Made by a program: the position numbers and the translations under genes. Positions 16,292 to 24,119 of a stretch of 64,000 bases of DNA are shown here, one piece after another (the stretch's first letter is position 1; every line of letters begins with the position of its first letter). This stretch comes from Lentisalinibacter orientalis (GTDB lineage Bacteria > Pseudomonadota > Gammaproteobacteria > Steroidobacterales > Woeseiaceae). The notes below the pieces were generated by a model. That model worked only from the letters and a program-made list of their open reading frames with translations. It searched no databases and was not told the origin of the DNA. The stretch is taken from contig NZ_JAPDRJ010000003.1 in assembly GCF_040706535.1 (NCBI RefSeq), positions 248,001 to 312,000 on the forward strand, given 5' to 3'.

Positions 16292-17122
16292 TCATTGGCT
16301 GTGGGTACGTGGACGGAGGTAGGCCTCCACCACCGGTCTCTGCCTGCCGAGCGCACCGTCGACGAGGCGGGGTGCGACCGCATTCAGTTTCACGAACAGG
16401 CGCTCGGGCCAGCCGATGAATTGTTCCGGCCGGGAACCGGCCAGCAACGCCATCGCCCGCCGGGCCACCCGCTCCGGGGGATCCATGGCCACCCCCAGTT
16501 CCTCGTTCATGCGGCAGGCGGCATCACCGTTCATCGCGGTGCGGGTGGCGCGCGGAGCGAGGTAGAGCACCTCGAGAGCGGTACCGGCGCACTCCCGGCG
16601 CAGCGCTTCGGTGAACCCGTGCAGCCCGAATTTCGTCGTGGAATAGACCGCCTGGCCGGGCATGCCGATGGAGCCCAGCACCGAGCCGACGTTCAGCAGC
16701 CAGGCCGCCGGCCGTGCCAGGAGATGGGACAGCAGGGTCCGCGTCAGTAGCATGGGCGCCAGCAGATTGGTCTGCACCAGAGCCTCGATGTCCGCCGCGC
16801 TCTGGTCGCCGAAGCGGGATAGCGCATTCACGCCCGCATTGTTGATCAGCACATCGATGCCGCCCTCGAAGCCGCGGGCCCGCCGCGCGAGGCGCTCTCG
16901 GGCGGTGGCGTCGGTGATGTCGCCAGGCTCGGTCAGGATGGCGGTCCGGCGCTCGGCTGCCCGGGTTTGCTCCTGCAGTTCCGCGGCCAGCGCTTCGAGC
17001 TTCGCCGCGTCCCGTGCGCTCAGTAGCAGGTGGGTTCCGGCCCGGGCGAGTTCGGCGGCCAGCGCCGCGCCGATGCCGCCGGTGGCGCCGGTGAGGAGCA
17101 CACGTCGTCCGGCGAGATTCAC
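16292..17122 (-). CDS. Short-chain dehydrogenase/reductase (SDR)
   Basis: A 276-residue Rossmann-fold oxidoreductase. It has the cofactor motif TGATGGIG (residues 11-18), the NNAG stabilising motif, a catalytic serine in LLNVGSVLGS and the YSTTK active site. A Ser-Ala-Arg (LSARD) after the second strand suggests NADP(H). The long C-terminal part ends in a basic segment. The start is GTG, overlapping the upstream diiron-protein stop (GTGA). In the operon it would reduce or oxidise a carbonyl/alcohol made from the ligase and diiron steps. The substrate is unknown; fatty acyl derivatives fit the neighbourhood. Confidence 0.87.
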   Translation of the reverse strand: MNLAGRRVLLTGATGGIGAALAAELARAGTHLLLSARDAAKLEALAAELQEQTRAAERRTAILTEPGDITDATARERLARRARGFEGGIDVLINNAGVNALSRFGDQSAADIEALVQTNLLAPMLLTRTLLSHLLARPAAWLLNVGSVLGSIGMPGQAVYSTTKFGLHGFTEALRRECAGTALEVLYLAPRATRTAMNGDAACRMNEELGVAMDPPERVARRAMALLAGSRPEQFIGWPERLFVKLNAVAPRLVDGALGRQRPVVEAYLRPRTHSQ

Positions 17123-17799
17123 GCCACGGCCCTCTCGGTGGCGCTCCCCGCGGCCGGCAACGAACGGAAGATCCCGGCATAGAGGAGGAAGAAGCGGCGC
17201 GCGCAGTGACGGACCGCCCGGCGATCCTCCTCGCGCTCCAGCCGGTTCAGCAGACCTGCGAGGAACTTCACGTGCTCCTGATCCACCTCGCCGTGGGAGA
17301 TGAGGTAGGAGAAGGCACCCTCGGGGAGCCCGAGGCTACGGCCGATGGAGCCTGCAGCCTGTCCCGCGATGGCGATGCTGGTGCCTTCCAGCACGTAGAC
17401 CATACCGAAGAAGCCCACCGGATTGCCCCGCCCGATCGTGTCCCACGCGTAGCTCACCATCTGCTCGGTCGCGAACCCCGGCGTGCCGTGGCGCACCGCT
17501 TCCGGATCGCCGCCGGCCGCGGCGATGTCGTTCAGGATCCACTCCTGGTGGCCGTACTCGTCGTTGATGTAATGGACGATGGCGCCGCGCAGCCACTCGT
17601 AGTCGTCGCCGAGACGGCTGCCGCAGGCCATCAGCAGGGGCACCGTACACTTCACGTGGTGATAGGCCTCGGTGAGGAACGCCAGGTACTGCGCCAGGGT
17701 CACACGGCCCTCGAGGGCGTCGTGGATGATCGGCGAGCCGAGCAGGTATTCGCGCTCGGCGGCGGTGTGGTCGGCCAGGGCCTGGAAGAAATCGGTCAT
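17119..17799 (-). CDS. Iron-containing redox enzyme, haem-oxygenase-like diiron protein
   Basis: A 226-residue all-helical protein of the TenA/haem-oxygenase-like superfamily, not a thiaminase. The likely iron ligands are all there: E81 and H84 (NDEYGHQEW), E138 (VYVLEGTS) and H169-x3-D173-x2-H176 (SHGEVDQEH). This is the ligand plan of haem-oxygenase-like diiron oxidases such as UndA, which turns lauric acid into 1-undecene. A second conserved cluster EAYHHVK (E44-H48) lies earlier. Known members oxidise fatty acids or amino acids. Here the gene is wedged by 4-base overlaps between an acyl ligase and an SDR, so the substrate may be carried as an adenylate- or CoA-derived acyl compound. The exact reaction is unknown. 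Confidence 0.82.
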   Translation of the reverse strand: MTDFFQALADHTAAEREYLLGSPIIHDALEGRVTLAQYLAFLTEAYHHVKCTVPLLMACGSRLGDDYEWLRGAIVHYINDEYGHQEWILNDIAAAGGDPEAVRHGTPGFATEQMVSYAWDTIGRGNPVGFFGMVYVLEGTSIAIAGQAAGSIGRSLGLPEGAFSYLISHGEVDQEHVKFLAGLLNRLEREEDRRAVRHCARRFFLLYAGIFRSLPAAGSATERAVA

Positions 17800-19340
17800 G
17801 CGTTGATCACCTTCTTGTCGGGCGCGGTGGCGCCGTGGATCAGATCGGTCAGCCGGCCGCCGTAGCGCCGGATGAGTGCGTCCCGGCGGAGCCGACCGTT
17901 GGCGGTCAGCTCGCCCGTGTCCGTTCGGAACGGTGCGTCGGCCGGCACCCACGCCGATACGCGTGCGTAATCGGGCAGCCGGCGATTCGCGGCGTCGATC
18001 GCCGCCTGCACGCCCTCGGCTCCCACCGGAACGGCGGGCACGATGACGGCGGCATTGCGGGGCAGCGCTTCGCCCCAGACCAGCGCCTGCGCGATCGCGG
18101 GCTCGTGCACCAGTTCGCTCTCCACCCACTCGGGCGACACGTTGCGGCCGAATGCCGTGATGAACAGGTTCTTCTTGCGGCCCTGCACGTGCAGGAAGCC
18201 CTGGTCGTCCAGCCGGCCAAGGTCTCCGGTGGCAATCTCGCCGGTGGGGACGTCGCTGCCGGCGATGCCGGCGTCTTCGCGCACCGGCGCATCCAGATAG
18301 CCCTGCATCACCGCGCCCGCCACCAGGATTTCGCCGTCGGGCGCGATCCTGACCCGCGCATGGGGCAGCGGCCGTCCCGCGCTGCCGGGGCGGCTGTCGC
18401 CGGGGGTGTTCAGCGACACCACGGAATGACACTCGGAGAGGCCGTAACCCTCGTAGGCGGGCAGTCCGTGTGCGTGGGCCTGCTCCAGTTCGGCCGGCGC
18501 CACGCGACCGCCGCCCACCGCGGCGAAGCGCAGGGGGCAGTCGGTCCAGGGGTCGAGATCGGCGGTCCGGTTCAGCGCGGCCAGCATCTGCGGCAGCAGG
18601 ATCACGCTCTCGGCGCCGCTCTCGCCGATGGCGCGGCGCAGGAGCAGCGGAACGAGACCGCTGGAGCCGCTGAGGCCCACCCGCTCCAGCGCCGGCGCAT
18701 GGATGGCGGCGCCGAGCAGCAGCGGCACGTAAACCCCCGCGATATTCTCGAGCAGCGTCGCCAGCGGCATGACGCAGAGGTGGCGCCGTACCCCGACCTC
18801 CCGCAGGCGGCCGGCCAGGCTCGATGCCACGGCCTCCATTCCATCCTGGCCGAGGCACACACCGCGGGGACTGCCGGTGCTGCCCGAGGTATAGGTCACC
18901 TTGGCGATGTCGGTGCGGCCGTTCAGGGCGGTGTCCCGACGGATGGAACGGCGCAGCAGTGTCAGGCCGCCCGCCCCGGCCAGGGGCCGTCGCCGGAAGC
19001 CGTGCCCGTCGTCGGCAAAGGCCGCGCCGCCGGCGGCGAGGACCGCATCGACGCCGGCGTCGGTCAGCAGGTGGTCCAGCTGGGTCCGCGTGAAGAACAG
19101 TGGTACGGGGACGGCCGTGATGCCGGCCGCCACCATCGCGAGATCGGCGACGATCCAGTCCGGGCCGTTGTCGGCCATCAGGGCGCACCGCCGGACGCGC
19201 GCCGCCCGCAACTGGGAGGCGAGCGCCGTCACCCGGGCCTCCAGCGCGGCATAGCCCAGCACGCCGGCCTCCGCTACCACGGCAGCCGCGAGCGGGCGCT
19301 CGGCCGCATGGCGGCGCAGCGCGGTGAGCACCACGCTCAT
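17796..19340 (-). CDS. AMP-dependent synthetase/ligase (acyl-activating enzyme)
   Basis: A 514-residue ANL-superfamily enzyme. The P-loop is YTSGSTGSPRG (residues ~150-160, Arg where Lys is usual), the central motif is YEGYGLSE, the hinge is TGDLGRLDDQGFLHVQGRKKN, and the C-terminal domain ends in LTANGRLRRDALIRRY. The catalytic A10 lysine position of that last motif appears to be Arg. The enzyme would activate a carboxylic acid, probably a fatty acid, as acyl-AMP/CoA. The frame is open some 1 kb further upstream, but that is antisense-like sequence over the preceding gene; the ATG at 19340 overlaps the preceding stop (ATGA). It is part of the five-gene operon 20008-15604. Confidence 0.87.
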   Translation of the reverse strand: MSVVLTALRRHAAERPLAAAVVAEAGVLGYAALEARVTALASQLRAARVRRCALMADNGPDWIVADLAMVAAGITAVPVPLFFTRTQLDHLLTDAGVDAVLAAGGAAFADDGHGFRRRPLAGAGGLTLLRRSIRRDTALNGRTDIAKVTYTSGSTGSPRGVCLGQDGMEAVASSLAGRLREVGVRRHLCVMPLATLLENIAGVYVPLLLGAAIHAPALERVGLSGSSGLVPLLLRRAIGESGAESVILLPQMLAALNRTADLDPWTDCPLRFAAVGGGRVAPAELEQAHAHGLPAYEGYGLSECHSVVSLNTPGDSRPGSAGRPLPHARVRIAPDGEILVAGAVMQGYLDAPVREDAGIAGSDVPTGEIATGDLGRLDDQGFLHVQGRKKNLFITAFGRNVSPEWVESELVHEPAIAQALVWGEALPRNAAVIVPAVPVGAEGVQAAIDAANRRLPDYARVSAWVPADAPFRTDTGELTANGRLRRDALIRRYGGRLTDLIHGATAPDKKVINA

Positions 19341-20008
19341 GCGCCGGCCTCCCTGATGCGGCACGCGGCGTCGACGGGATTGCACCTGAACCCTGTCGGG
19401 CGCTGCAGGTCGCCGACGATCACCCGCGGGTCGTGACGGTAATAATTGCCCCATGCGTCCTGGCGGCCGGCCACGCAGGATTCCCTCGCGGGCGCCAGCT
19501 CGCAGCCGGCAAGACCGGCCTTCGCCAGCAGCGAGCGCACGGGCCCGGTGGCGGTGAAGCATACCCAGCCGAAGCCCTGCTGCAGGAGGAACGGCACCAG
19601 CTCTCGAAAAAGCGGCACCACCACCTGCCGGCTCTCGACAGCCAGTTGCCCGATCTCCACCACCGCGATTCGCGGCACGGGATGGCCTGCGACGGCCGCG
19701 ATGGCTTCCTCCACGGGCCGCGAGAGATAGTCCTCGAGGTAGAGTCGTTCCCGCGACGCCGGTCTCAGCCCGATGACGCCGCGGGCGCCGTCGCCGCGGC
19801 AGGTCACCCGCAGCAACCAGGGCATGAACTCCTCCACCCGGGCGCCGAAGTGAAGGGCGTAGCAATCCCTGATCTCCGCCTCCAGCGCCCTCCTGCCGGG
19901 ACTGGAAGGGCCCACCAGGTCGAGGCTCACGCCAGAGCACCGCGGCGCGCCGGGCATCGGCGGCAAACCGTCTCGCATGTCGGTAAGGGGGTGGGTCTGT
20001 GTCTTCAC
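19337..20008 (-). CDS. Thermostable hemolysin (delta-VPH) family protein
   Basis: A 223-residue protein of the family named after Vibrio thermostable hemolysin. Family features seen are LDLVGPSSPGRRALE, the HFGARVEEFMPWLL block, RLYLEDYLSRPVEEAI and VEIGQLAVESR. The last pattern and the general layout recall the GNAT/autoinducer-synthase fold, so an acyltransferase role is more plausible than pore formation. There is no signal peptide and no membrane helix. The GTG start is chosen because AGGAGG lies 4 bases upstream; the frame upstream has only weaker starts. It is the first gene of the operon with the acyl ligase, diiron protein, SDR and TPR protein, and could join an activated acyl group to an amine or similar acceptor. 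Confidence 0.82.
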   Translation of the reverse strand: MKTQTHPLTDMRDGLPPMPGAPRCSGVSLDLVGPSSPGRRALEAEIRDCYALHFGARVEEFMPWLLRVTCRGDGARGVIGLRPASRERLYLEDYLSRPVEEAIAAVAGHPVPRIAVVEIGQLAVESRQVVVPLFRELVPFLLQQGFGWVCFTATGPVRSLLAKAGLAGCELAPARESCVAGRQDAWGNYYRHDPRVIVGDLQRPTGFRCNPVDAACRIREAGA

Positions 20009-20215
20009 GCGGCCTCCTATGCCAGTCGCATCCGTCGGCGTGGTGCCGCCGGCTCGGACCGTTAGAGGCCGCGGCGGAGACAAATCCTTCGCACTTTTCG
20101 CAAGCTGCTGTCGCCGCTCGGGTTTTCCGCCCACCGCAACCCACTGCGGCGGGCTCCCGCCTGCAGTAAACTGCGTCCTCGGCTCCGGACGTCCCCGACC
20201 CAGGGAGGAACACTG

Positions 20216-20710
20216 ATGACGACAGCGAAACGCATCGCCGGCCTCGCCCGCGTGCTGGCTCTCGCACTGCCGGCGGCGGCTGCGATGGCGGCCCCCCAGC
20301 CGTGGATGCGCAGCGACAACCCTCAGGGCCTGTACGTGCTGCTGTCCGTCGGGGAGGAATGCGCGATACGGCGTACGGAGGCGGACCTGGCCGTGCAGAC
20401 GGCATTCACCCGTCTCGCGGTGCCGCGGGCTTCCGGCTGGGCTCCCGGCGAGCTGTTCCTGACGGCAGAGGTGGATTGCACCCAGACCACGAATTACCCG
20501 GACATCTATCTCTACGTCACCCGGGTGGGCTTCGCCGTGAACTACCAGGAGCAGCCGACCTACATGATGCAGTACGTCAGGGCCCGGTATGAGAGCTTCG
20601 GCATCGACAGCCTCGACAACATCGACCGGATCCTCACGCAGAGCGTCGAGGCGGCGCTGACGGACTACAAGGCGGCCAACGCCGAACCCGGCGCCGGCGA
20701 GACTCAGTAG
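20216..20710 (+). CDS. Exported protein of unknown function
   Basis: A 164-residue protein with a strong ribosome site (AGGGAGG) and a signal peptide (LARVLALALPAAAAMAAP, cleavage near residue 26). The mature part has two cysteines (EECAIRR; EVDCTQT) that may form a disulfide, a tyrosine/threonine-rich beta segment (NYPDIYLYVTRVGFAVNY) and a helical C terminus. No family is recognised. It is divergent from the thermostable-hemolysin operon, with a shared 207-bp upstream region, and its 3' end overlaps the convergent cNMP gene by 7 bp. Confidence 0.7.
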   Translation: MTTAKRIAGLARVLALALPAAAAMAAPQPWMRSDNPQGLYVLLSVGEECAIRRTEADLAVQTAFTRLAVPRASGWAPGELFLTAEVDCTQTTNYPDIYLYVTRVGFAVNYQEQPTYMMQYVRARYESFGIDSLDNIDRILTQSVEAALTDYKAANAEPGAGETQ

Positions 20711-21183
20711 CGCCCGTGTTGCTTGAAGATGTAATTGCTGAGTTCGATGAACTCGTAGTTCATCCGGCTGAGGGTCTTGTGCGCCGAGCGCACGATGGCG
20801 CGCATCACCTTGTAGACGATGCCCGGATGATCCTCCACGAGGCCCTCGAAAACATCCCGCTTCAGGCTGAATACCCGGCTGTCGCAGAGCGCGCGCAGGC
20901 CCACGGTATGCGGGGCCCCGTCGATGAAACTGAGCTCCCCGGCCAGTTCGCCGTCACGCAGGATGCCCAGCGTGGCCGTCTCGCCGGCGCCGGCCTGCTT
21001 CACCACCTCGAGCTTGCCCTCCAGCAGCACGTGCAGCGAGTCGTCGGTGGCGCCCTCGGTCGTGAGATACTCGCCGTCCCCGAGACTGCGCATCTGCATC
21101 AGCGAGGCGAGCGTCGTGGCCTCCTCGTCCGTCAGCTCGGTACCCAGCGATGAGTCGAGGATCAGTCTGGCGGCGTTCTCCAT
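20704..21183 (-). CDS. Cyclic nucleotide-binding domain protein without DNA-binding domain
   Basis: A 159-residue protein with one Crp-type cNMP-binding beta-barrel (residues ~12-125: RSLGDGEYLTTEG, LHVLLEGKLEVV, GELAGELSFIDGAPHTVGLRA) followed by a helical tail (VYKVMRAIVRSAHKTLSRMNYEF). The phosphate-binding cassette residues (GELSF...R) are largely kept. There is no helix-turn-helix, so it is not a Crp/Fnr regulator by itself; it may act as a ligand-sensing partner. The start has AAGGAA upstream. Its 3' end overlaps the convergent secreted protein gene by 7 bp. Confidence 0.8.
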   Translation of the reverse strand: MENAARLILDSSLGTELTDEEATTLASLMQMRSLGDGEYLTTEGATDDSLHVLLEGKLEVVKQAGAGETATLGILRDGELAGELSFIDGAPHTVGLRALCDSRVFSLKRDVFEGLVEDHPGIVYKVMRAIVRSAHKTLSRMNYEFIELSNYIFKQHGRY

Positions 21184-21338
21184 CTTTTTTCCTTGCTTGT
21201 CCGGTACGCCCGGGGATGATACGTAATGCGTCGGCGTCTGCGCAGACCCGTACACGGTCGCACAGGCATGCAACCACAGATCACGCCGGGCGCCTATCCG
21301 CGTAAACCGCGACCGGCCGCCGGGAGGAACCCGCCACC

Positions 21339-22004
21339 ATGGAAGCCCTTTTCGACACCGTCGAGGCCCGCGTCATCGGCGCCCTGATCGAGAAAGAGAT
21401 CACGACGCCGGATCACTACCCCCTGTCGCTGAATGCGCTGACGAACGCCTGCAACCAGAAGAGCAACCGGGACCCGGTGATGAATCTCACCGAGACCGAG
21501 GTGCAGGAAGCGCTGGATTCGCTGCATCGGAAACACCTGGTGCTGGACCGCAGCGGCTTCGGCAGCCGGGTGGTGAAGTTCAAGCAGCGGTTCTGCAATA
21601 CCGAGTTCAGCGATCTGCACTTCACGCCCGGCGAGACGGCCATCGTCTGCCTGCTGCTCCTGCGAGGGCCCCAGACACCCGGCGAACTGCGTTCCCGGAG
21701 CGGACGGCTGCATACTTTTTCGAGTCTGGGCGAGGTCCAGCAGTGCCTGGAGTCCCTCGCCGGTCGTGAGGAGGGTCCCCTCGTCACCACCCTGCCCCGG
21801 GAACCTGGCCGACGCGAGATCCGCTGGGCTCACCTGTTCTGCGGGGAACCCGTGTCTGCAGGGACAGCCGCGCCGGTCGACGCGCCCGCTCCGGCCACGA
21901 AGAAGGCGGATGCCACGCTGGAGAGGATCGAGGCGCTGGAGAAACAGGTGGCCGATCTGGTGGAGCGGCTGACGCGGCTCGAGGGTCGGGGCCGGGAGGA
22001 GTGA
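21339..22004 (+). CDS. yceH: YceH family protein (DUF480)
   Basis: A 221-residue protein matching YceH: EARVIGALIEKEITTPDHYPLSLNAL, NACNQKSNRDPVMNLTE and the repeated winged-helix layout (LRGPQTPGELRSRSGRLHTF). The two tandem winged-helix domains suggest nucleic acid or protein binding, but no precise function is settled. A lysine/glutamate-rich coiled-coil tail (LERIEALEKQVADLVERL) follows a Pro/Ala linker. The ribosome site is GGGAGG before the ATG. It stands alone; tRNA-Leu is convergent with it 85 bp downstream, and the gap is unusually AT-rich. Confidence 0.88.
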   Translation: MEALFDTVEARVIGALIEKEITTPDHYPLSLNALTNACNQKSNRDPVMNLTETEVQEALDSLHRKHLVLDRSGFGSRVVKFKQRFCNTEFSDLHFTPGETAIVCLLLLRGPQTPGELRSRSGRLHTFSSLGEVQQCLESLAGREEGPLVTTLPREPGRREIRWAHLFCGEPVSAGTAAPVDAPAPATKKADATLERIEALEKQVADLVERLTRLEGRGREE

Positions 22005-22088
22005 AGGTCCGTGTACGCTGGCGGTCGGTAACGACTGGCGCGAGAATCTATCTGAGAAATATACTATAAATTACGGTTTTTATTAGTT

Positions 22089-22175
22089 TGGTGCCCGGAG
22101 CCGGACTCGAACCGGCACGTCCTTGCGGACAGCGGATTTTAAGTCCGCAGCGTCTACCAATTCCGCCACCCGGGC
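22089..22175 (-). tRNA. tRNA-Leu (anticodon UAA)
   Basis: An 87-nt class II tRNA with the CCA end encoded. The anticodon loop reads CTTAAAA with anticodon TAA; the variable arm (TGTCCGCAAGGACG) is long, as in tRNA-Leu; GGTTCGAGTCC is the T arm. It decodes UUA/UUG, rare codons in this GC-rich genome. Confidence 0.95.
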
Positions 22176-22265
22176 GCACCGGCACAAAGCAAAGGCCCGG
22201 CCTGCAAGTGGGCGACGGGCGCGCGAAACCTTACCAGGGAGGCCCGGAGCCGGCGAACAGCAATT

Positions 22266-22586
22266 TCAGCCGCCGCCGACTGGATTCTGCCCGTCCTCGT
22301 AGACCGGCCTGCGCTGAATTTCCTCTGTAGCCCTCCGCCCGTGTTCCGCGGCGCCGTCCCAGGCTTCCTTGGTGGCACATACCTTTTCGGAGAAGCGCGT
22401 CCCGGTCTTCACGATTTCCTTGCAGATCAGCTGCGGCTCGTCAGCCGCACCGCCTGCGGCCCGGGTCTCGCCGGCTGCGGCGCTGTCCGTCTGTGCGACC
22501 ACGGCCGGGTCACCACCATTGTTCGCGGCACAACCCGCCATCAGGAACAGGGTCCCCAGTACCGATGCCAATAGTCTGATAGTCAT
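22266..22586 (-). CDS. Small lipoprotein of unknown function
   Basis: A 106-residue protein with a lipoprotein signal peptide (IRLLASVLGTLFLMAGC, lipobox LMAGC with Cys at residue 19) and a GGAGGGG ribosome site 5 to 8 bases before the ATG. The mature part starts with an Asn/Gly/Ala-rich linker, then LICKEIVKTGTRFSEKVCATKEAWD, a Cys-pair pattern (CKEI...KVCATKEAW) found in many small proteobacterial secreted proteins of unknown function. It lies between tRNA-Leu and tRNA-Cys. Confidence 0.78.
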   Translation of the reverse strand: MTIRLLASVLGTLFLMAGCAANNGGDPAVVAQTDSAAAGETRAAGGAADEPQLICKEIVKTGTRFSEKVCATKEAWDGAAEHGRRATEEIQRRPVYEDGQNPVGGG

Positions 22587-22711
22587 CTCGTCCCCTCCCC
22601 GATCCAGAAGCAAGATACAAGGCCTGCACCGTTTTGGGACATGCTAGCCGAGGCCGGGTCAGGTGGCAATCGGGCGCGGGACTTTCGGATGCATGGAAGT
22701 GGGTGGTGGGA

Positions 22712-22785
22712 TGGAGGCTAGGGTCGGAATCGAACCGGCGTACACGGCTTTGCAGGCCGCTGCATAACCACTCTGCCACCTAGCC
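22712..22785 (-). tRNA. tRNA-Cys (anticodon GCA)
   Basis: A 74-nt cloverleaf with encoded CCA. The acceptor pairs GGCTAGG with CCTAGCC, the anticodon loop is CTGCAAA with anticodon GCA, and the T arm is GGTTCGATTCC. It is transcribed toward the small lipoprotein gene. Confidence 0.95.
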
Positions 22786-22896
22786 ATCGTTTGTCCACGG
22801 CCCCGGCGGCGCCGGGGACCCGGACCATACCACACAAGGCCCCGCACGGGCACCGGTTTCTCGGGCCGCGAAGGACCCCGGACCACACCCCCGATA

Positions 22897-23988
22897 TTAG
22901 GAAATCTCGGCCTCCGCGTGAACACCCTCCACCGGCTCCTCCTCCTCGAGGACATGCTGGGCGTCGCGTCCCGAGCCGAGCAGCACCGCCACCCAGCGGG
23001 TGTCGTCGTTGGCCTCCAGACCGATCTTCAGCGTCATGGTGAGCGGCACCGAGAGCAGCATGCCCACCGGGCCGAACACCCAGCCCCAGAACACGATGGA
23101 GAGCAGCACCACCAGCGGCGAGATGCCGACGCCGTAGCCCATCATCCGCGGCTCGATGACGTTGGCGTAGAGCACGTTGATGATCAGGTAGCCGATGGCG
23201 ATGCCCACCGCGGGCCCGAGGCCGAACTGGAGCAGCGCCAGCAGCACGGCGGGTATGGCGGCGATGATCGAGCCGATCACGGGGATGTAGTTCAGCAGGA
23301 AGGCCAGCAGCCCCCACAGCAGCGGGAAGTCGAGGCCCACGGCCCAGGTCAGGAGCCAGGCCGAGATGCCCGTGGCCAGGCTGACCAGCGTCTTGATGCC
23401 GAGATAGCGCCCGAGGTTGACCAGGAAGTCCCGGAACGCCGCCATGTGCTCCTCGCCCCGGCCGAAGGCGGCCGTGATCTTCACCGGGAAGGTGGAGGCC
23501 TCCAGCAGGATGAAGGTCATCGTGAGGAAGATGAGGAGCGTGTTGGTGAGGACGTCCCTCAGCGCGTTCAGCGTATTGGCGGCCATGCCCATGGCCCAGC
23601 CGGGATCGATCATGTCGCCCAGGCTCTCGATGGGCTGATCGCTGTCCACTCGCGCCGCGACGAATTTCAGGAACCCGTCCATCATCGCGTCCAGGCGGGC
23701 CTGGTAGGTGGGCAGAGCGGCCGTGAACTCGGCGATGGAGGTGCCCACGATCACGCCGAACACGGCGAGGATGAGCATCATCACGACGACGATCAGCAGC
23801 ACCGCCACCACGCCGGGGATGCGCTGTCGCTGCATGAACAGCAACGGGCGGACGCTCACGAGCGACAGAAACACCGCCAGCAGGAACGGCACGAGCAGCA
23901 CCTTCGCCGCCTGCATGGCGAAGATGATGATGATGACCGCTGCCACGCTGATCAGCGTGGTCCGGCCTCTGACCAGCGGTTCACTCAC
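22897..23988 (-). CDS. AI-2E family transporter (PerM/TqsA-like)
   Basis: A 363-residue membrane protein with about 8 helices and the family layout: an N-terminal pair, a middle soluble segment (TAALPTYQARLDAMMDGFL), then the conserved C-terminal bundle with LLWGLLAFLLNYIPVIGSIIAAIP and the VIEPRMMGYGVGISPLVVLLS block. The E-rich C-terminal tail (HVLEEEEPVEGVHAEAE) is cytoplasmic. Family members export AI-2 or act as ion/small-molecule exporters; the substrate is unknown here. The start is GTG. Confidence 0.88.
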   Translation of the reverse strand: MSEPLVRGRTTLISVAAVIIIIFAMQAAKVLLVPFLLAVFLSLVSVRPLLFMQRQRIPGVVAVLLIVVVMMLILAVFGVIVGTSIAEFTAALPTYQARLDAMMDGFLKFVAARVDSDQPIESLGDMIDPGWAMGMAANTLNALRDVLTNTLLIFLTMTFILLEASTFPVKITAAFGRGEEHMAAFRDFLVNLGRYLGIKTLVSLATGISAWLLTWAVGLDFPLLWGLLAFLLNYIPVIGSIIAAIPAVLLALLQFGLGPAVGIAIGYLIINVLYANVIEPRMMGYGVGISPLVVLLSIVFWGWVFGPVGMLLSVPLTMTLKIGLEANDDTRWVAVLLGSGRDAQHVLEEEEPVEGVHAEAEIS

Positions 23989-24119
23989 AAGCGTGCCTGC
24001 CGCGATGCCCTCTGTACCGACCTGCGCCGAAGTTGCCCGAGCGGGCGGGCTGCCGACCTACCGTTGGCCTAGTGTGCCCGCGGCTCCCGGTCGCCGCAAT
24101 GCGCCACGCGTGCAGCGGA

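Noticed and set aside
19341..20405. N-terminal extension of the AMP-dependent ligase
   Set aside because: The frame is open, but it overlaps the thermostable-hemolysin gene in another frame; the ligase signatures begin at the ATG at 19340.
22005..22088. AT-rich stretch after yceH as a possible attachment site
   Set aside because: It adjoins a tRNA-Leu 3' end, a common integration target, but no integrase, direct repeat or foreign genes follow.
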